Assembly (NCBI RefSeq): GCF_910594005.1
Contig: NW_025316736.1
Location: forward strand, 1-64,000
Length of the DNA stretch: 64,000 bases
DNA from: Cervus elaphus
Taxonomy: Eukaryota; Chordata; Mammalia; Artiodactyla; Cervidae
Direction of reading: 5' to 3'
The notes under the pieces: generated by a model
Databases searched by the model: none
What the model was told of the DNA's origin: nothing
What the model saw: the letters and a program-made list of their open reading frames with translations, nothing else
Shown: piece after piece, positions 59,632 through 64,000 of the stretch
How the letters are laid out: every line of letters starts with the position of its first letter
How positions within the stretch are numbered: the stretch's first letter is position 1
Program-made: the position numbers and the translations under genes

Positions 59632-60932
59632 GCTCCTGGTCTTTCTTTTTTTTTTTTTGCTCCTCGCATTTTTCACACCTTTTCATGCTCCTGGTCTTTC
59701 TTTTTTTTTTTTTTTTTTTGCTCCTCGCATTTTTCACACCTTTTCATGCTCCTGGTCTTTCTTTCTTTCTTTTTTTTTTTTTTTTTGCTCCTCGCATTTT
59801 TCACACCTTTTCATGCTCCTGGTCTTTTTTTTTTTTTTTTTGCTCCTCGCATTTTTCACACCTTTTCATGCTCCTGGTCTTTTTTTTTTTTTTCCTCGCA
59901 TTTTTCACACCTTTTCATGCTCCTGGTCTTTCTTTTTTTTTTTTTGCTCCTCGCATTTTTCACACCTTTTCATGTTCCTGGTCTTTTTTTTTTTTTTTTT
60001 TTTTGCTCCTCGAATTTTTCACACCTTTTCATGCTCCTCGCATTTTTCACACCTCTTCATGCTCCTCGCATTTTTCACGACTTTTCATGCTCGTCGCATT
60101 TTTCACACCTTTTCATGCTCCTGGTCTTTTTTTTTTCTTTTGCTCCTCGCATTTTTCACACCTTTTCATGCTCCTGGTCTTTCTTTATTTTTTTTTTGCT
60201 CCTCGCATTTTTCACACCTTTTCATGCTCCTGGTCTTTCTTTCTATTTTTTTTTTTTTGCTCCTCACATTTTTCACACCTTTTCATGCTCCTTGCATTTT
60301 TCACACCTTTTCATGCTCCTCGCATTTTTCACACCTCTTCATGCTCCTGGTCTTTTTTTTTTCTTTTGCTCCTCGCATTTTTCACACCTTTTCATGCTCC
60401 TGGTCTTTCTTTTTTTTTTTTTGCTCCTCGCATTTTTCACACCTTTTCATGCTCCTGGTCTTTTTTTTTTCTTTTGCTCCTCGCATTTTTCACACCTTTT
60501 CATGCTCCTGGTCTTTCTTTCTTTTTTTTTTTTTTTTGCTCCTCGCATTTTTCACACCTTTTCATGCTCCTGGTCTTTTTTTTTTTTTTTTTTTGCTCCT
60601 CGAATTTTTCACACCTTTTCATGCTCCTCGCATTTTTCACACCTCTTCATGCTCCTCGCATTTTTCACAACTTTTCATGCTCGTCGCATTTTTCACACCT
60701 TTTCATGCTCCTGGTCTTTCTTTTTTTTTTTTTGCTCCTCGCATTTTTCACACCTTTTCATGCTCCTGGTCTTTTTTTTTTCTTTTGCTCCTCGCATTTT
60801 TCACACCTTTTCATGCTCCTGGTCTTTCTTTTTTTTTTTTTTTGCTCCTCGCATTTTTCAAACCTTTTCATGCTTCTGGTCTCTTTTCTTCTTTTTTTTT
60901 TTTTGGTCCTCGCATTTTTCACACCTTTTCAT

Positions 60933-61214
60933 GCTTCTGGTCTCTTTTTTTTTTTTTTTTGCTCCTCGCATTTTTCACACATTTTCATGCTCCTGGTCTT
61001 TTTTTTTTTTTTTTGCTCCTCGCATTTTTCACACCTTTTCATGCTCCTGGTCTTTCTTTTTTTTTTTTGCTCCTCGCATTTTTCACACCTTTTCATGCTC
61101 CTGGTCTTTCTTTTTTTTTTTTTGCTCCTCGCATTTTTCACACCTTTTCATGTTCCTGGTCTTTTTTTTTTTTTTTTTTTTTTTTTGCTCCTCGCATTTT
61201 TCACACGTTTTCAT
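60933..61214 (+). repeat. HOR-B cassette, 282 bp
   Basis: An A module near 60975 reads cacacattttc. The cacacg module is at 61187. Confidence 0.86.
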
Positions 61215-61925
61215 GCTCCTGGTCTTTCTTTTTTTTTTTTTGCTCCTCGCATTTTTCACACCTTTTCATGCTCCTGGTCTTTTTTTTTTTTTTGCTCCTC
61301 GAATTTTTCACATCTTTTCATGCTCCTCGCATTTTTCACACATCTTCATGCTCCTCGCATTTTTCACAACTTTTCATGCTCGTCGCATTTTTCACCCCTT
61401 TTCATGCTCCTGGTCTTTCTTTTTTTTTTTTTGCTCCTCGCATTTTTCACACCTTTTCATGCTCCTGGTCTTTTTTTTTTCTTTTGCTCCTCGCATTTTT
61501 CACACCTTTTCATGCTCCTGGTCTTTCTTTTTTTTTTTTTTTGCTCCTCGCATTTTTCAAACCTTTTCATGCTTCTGGTCTCTTTTCTTCTTTTTTTTTT
61601 TTTTGCTCCTCGCATTTTTCACACCTTTTCATGCTTCTGGTCTCTTTTTTTTTTTTTTTTGCTCCTCGCTTTTTTTACACCTTTTCATGCTCCTGGTCTT
61701 TTTTTTTTTTTTTTGCTCCTCGCATTTTTCACACCTCTTCATGCTCCTCGCATTTTTCACGACTTTTCATGCTCGTCGCATTTTTCACACCTTTTCATGC
61801 TCCTGGTCTTTCTTTTTTTTTTTTTTTTTGCTCCTCGAATTTTTCACACCTTTTCATGCTCCTGGTCTTTCTTTCTTTCTTTTTTTTTCTTTTTTGCTCC
61901 TCGCATTTTTCACACCTTTTCATGC

Positions 61926-62037
61926 TCCTTGCATTTTTCACAACTTTTCATGCTCCTCGCATTTTTCACACCTTTTCATGCTCCTTGCATTTTTCACAAC
62001 TTTTCATGCTCCTCGCATTTTTCACACCTTTTCATGC
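61926..62037 (+). repeat. 56-bp A-pair duplication before the anchor
   Basis: The pair gctccttgca...cacaac plus plain A is present twice in tandem immediately left of the GATT module; related anchors have it once. Confidence 0.88.
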
Positions 62038-62178
62038 TGATTGCATTTTTCACACCTTTTCATGCTCCTGGTCTTTCTTTTTTTTTTTTTGCTCCTCGAA
62101 TTTTTCACACCTTTTCATGCTCCTGGTCTTTTTTTTTTTTTTTTTTTTTTGCTCCTAGAATTTTTCACACCTTTTCAT
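62036..62178 (+). repeat. Paired GATT/TAG anchor, 143 bp
   Basis: GATT at 62036, TAG at 62151. Unlike its relatives at 50830 and 55080 it has no second GATT module upstream. Confidence 0.93.
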
Positions 62179-63296
62179 GCTCCTCGCATTTTTCACACCT
62201 CTTCATGCTCCTCGCATTTTTCACGACTTTTCATGCTCGTCGCATTTTTCACACCTTTTCATGCTCCTGGTCTTTTTTTTTTCTTTTGCTCCTCGCATTT
62301 TTCACACCTTTTCATGCTCCTGGTCTTTCTTTTTTTTTTTTTTGCTCCTCGCATTTTTCACACCTTTTCATGCTCCTGGTCTTTCTTTCTATTTTTTTTT
62401 TTTTTGCTCCTCACATTTTTCACACCTTTTCATGCTCCTTGCATTTTTCACACCTTTTCATGCTCCTCGCATTTTTCACACCTCTTCATGCTCCTGGTCT
62501 TTTTTTTTTCTTTTGCTCCTCGCATTTTTCACACCTTTTCATGCTCCTGGTCTTTCTTTTTTTTTTTTTGCTCCTCGCATTTTTCACACCTTTTCATGCT
62601 CCTGGTCTTTTTTTTTTTTTTGCTCCTCGCATTTTTCACACCTTTTCATGCTCCTGGTCTTTCTTTTTTTTTTTTTTTTTTTGCTCCTCGCATTTTTCAC
62701 ACCTTTTCATGCTCCTGGTCTTTTTTTTTTTTTTTTTTTGCTCCTCGAATTTTTCACACCTTTTCATGCTCCTCGCATTTTTCACACCTGTTCATGCTCC
62801 TCGCATTTTTCACAACTTTTCATGCTCGTCGCATTTTTCACACCTTTTCATGCTCCTGGTCTTTTTTTTTTTTTTGCTCCTCGAATTTTTCACATCTTTT
62901 CATGCTCCTCGCATTTTTCACACATCTTCATGCTCCTCGCATTTTTCACAACTTTTCATGCTCGTCGCATTTTTCACCCCTTTTCATGCTCCTGGTCTTT
63001 CTTTTTTTTTTTTTGCTCCTCGCATTTTTCACACCTTTTCATGCTCCTGGTCTTTTTTTTTTCTTTTGCTCCTCGCATTTTTCACACCTTTTCATGCTCC
63101 TGGTCTTTCTTTTTTTTTTTTTTTGCTCCTCGCATTTTTCAAACCTTTTCATGCTTCTGGTCTCTTTTCTTCTTTTTTTTTTTTTTGCTCCTCGCATTTT
63201 TCACACCTTTTCATGCTTCTGGTCTCTTTTTTTTTTTTTTTTGCTCCTCGCATTTTTCACACCTTTTCATGCTCCTGGTCTTTTTTTTTTTTTTTT
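62179..63296 (+). repeat. HOR-A full unit, 1,118 bp, cctgttcat subtype
   Basis: Carries cctgttcat near 62788 and the same B module without internal C. This links it to the units at 50973 and 55223 although HOR-B material lies between them. Confidence 0.88.
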
Positions 63297-63412
63297 GCTC
63301 CTCGCATTTTTCACACCTCTTCATGCTCCTCGCATTTTTCACGACTTTTCATGCTCGTCGCATTTTTCACACCTTTTCATGCTCCTGGTCTTTTTTTTTT
63401 TTTTTTTTTTTT

Positions 63413-63440
63413 GCTCCTAGAATTTTTCACACCTTTTCAT
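63413..63440 (+). repeat. TAG module without a GATT partner
   Basis: 1,262 bp after 62151; fourth occurrence of that spacing. Confidence 0.92.
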
Positions 63441-64000
63441 GCTCCTCGCATTTTTCACACCTCTTCATGCTCCTCGCATTTTTCACGACTTTTCATGCTC
63501 GTCGCATTTTTCACACCTTTTCATGCTCCTGGTCTTTTTTTTTTCTTTTGCTCCTCGCATTTTTCACACCTTTTCATGCTCCTGGTCTTTCTTTTTTTTT
63601 TTTTTGCTCCTCGCATTTTTCACACCTTTTCATGCTCCTGGTCTTTCTTTCTATTTTTTTTTTTTTTGCTCCTCACATTTTTCACACCTTTTCATGCTCC
63701 TTGCATTTTTCACACCTTTTCATGCTCCTCGCATTTTTCACACCTCTTCATGCTCCTGGTCTTTTTTTTTTCTTTTGCTCCTCGCATTTTTCACACCTTT
63801 TCATGCTCCTGGTCTTTCTTTTTTTTTTTTTGCTCCTCGCATTTTTCACACCTTTTCATGCTCCTGGTCTTTTTTTTTTCTTTTGCTCCTCGCATTTTTC
63901 ACACCTTTTCATGCTCCTGGTCTTTCTTTTTTTTTTTTTTTTTTTGCTCCTCGCATTTTTCACACCTTTTCATGCTCCTGGTCTTTTTTTTTTTTTTTTT

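Larger units (their letters stand above)
58403..61795 (+). repeat. HOR-B insertion between right-hand blocks
   Basis: HOR-A continues into a cassette (58637-58917), then a second (59350-59631), a tail, a gctcctcgaa module (60005) and a HOR-A of about 900 bp from 60033 into a third cassette (60933-61214). After that, a late part of HOR-A leads back to the superunit tail. Private changes: ggtcctcgca near 60905, cacacattttc near 60975 and gctttttttac near 61668. Confidence 0.75.
1..64000 (+). repeat. Satellite array of 28-bp A modules and T-rich B modules
   Basis: Seen directly: the entire window is a head-to-tail string of two modules that both begin gctcct. A is 28 bp (clean copy 7049-7076) and its length hardly varies. 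B begins gctcctggtct and ends in poly-T (example 7077-7104), usually 24-36 bp. Modules occur as AB dimers of about 54 bp or as runs of three to five A modules without a T tract. All poly-T lies on the + strand; I saw no inverted module, no unrelated insertion and no array end. Inferred: eukaryotic satellite DNA, most likely constitutive heterochromatin. No CENP-B-box-like core, telomere repeat or transposon sequence was seen. The species cannot be identified from the sequence. Confidence 0.97.
61796..64000 (+). repeat. Fourth copy of the right-hand block, running off the window
   Basis: The sequence matches 50.6-52.8 kb with a constant shift of 11,206 bp (62036 with 50830, 62151 with 50945, 63413 with 52207). 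It shares the cctgttcat variant near 62788. At its left edge a 56-bp pair of A modules is repeated twice. The array continues beyond position 64000. Confidence 0.85.

Noticed and set aside
340..61141. Short minus-strand open frames reading MKRCEKCEEQ with poly-Lys
   Set aside because: They repeat wherever module order repeats, end by T-tract frame changes or TGA in the reverse modules, and have no independent sign of selection.
1..64000. CRISPR-like alternation of a 28-bp repeat with a similar-sized spacer
   Set aside because: The would-be spacers are near-identical T-rich sequences beginning with the same gctcct as the repeat. There is no leader or cas gene, and repeats also occur directly adjacent without spacers.
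1..64000. Poly-T tracts as RNA polymerase III terminators or transposon tails
   Set aside because: No A-box or B-box, no tRNA-like or SINE body, and no target-site duplications; the T tracts are an internal part of every dimer.
1..64000. CENP-B box or telomeric repeat
   Set aside because: I found no cggg-containing motif matching the CENP-B core and no TTAGGG-type or related tandem repeats on either strand.

Overview
The whole window is one uninterrupted tandem-repeat (satellite) array. I find no gene, RNA gene, transposon, CRISPR array, promoter or unique-sequence island in it. Every part can be read as a string of two related modules in the same orientation. Module A is 28 bp: it starts gctcctcgca, then five T, then cacacc, and ends ttttcat (clean copy 7049-7076). 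Module B is usually 24-36 bp: it starts gctcctggtct and runs into a poly-T tract of about 10-28 T (example 7077-7104). Dividing 64,000 by 28 gives roughly 2,300 modules. The consensus A+B dimer is about 54 bp, near 37% G+C and 83% pyrimidine on the given strand. Megabase-style head-to-tail satellite with nested higher-order repeats points to a eukaryotic heterochromatic region (pericentromeric, subtelomeric or similar). The sequence does not identify the species or the chromosomal position.

The modules carry diagnostic variants that define higher-order repeats (HORs). HOR-A is 1,118 bp; in the copy at 6940-8057 I count 25 A modules (700 bp) and 15 B modules (418 bp). Twelve complete units measure 1,118-1,123 bp. 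A 2.70-2.77 kb superunit holds a tag module with TAG, one full HOR-A, a second modified HOR-A and a tail that ends in a module reading gctgattgca. A second family, HOR-B, is built on a cassette of about 280 bp. The cassette ends in a gttcct-type B module with the longest T tracts (21-28 T), followed by an A module reading cacacg in place of cacacc.

Layout: 1-3223 is a divergent mixed block. From 3224 to 29995, 2.7 kb superunits and shortened derivatives dominate. From 29996 to 46599, HOR-B cassettes alternate with HOR-A pieces and the TAG and GATT anchor modules are absent. From 46600 to the end there are recently duplicated 3.1-4.25 kb blocks, including a 4,250-bp tandem duplication with no difference that I could find by eye. 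A fourth copy of that block runs off the right end.

The long open frames on the + strand (one spans 26.6 kb) are a composition effect. The consensus contains no TA and no TGA, so none of the three forward frames can stop. The B-module length changes do not preserve frame, and one open frame wanders through all three readings. I therefore annotate no CDS. The interest of the window lies in the repeat hierarchy, the regular alternation of T-rich and T-poor stretches, shared deletion breakpoints and the record of local duplication.
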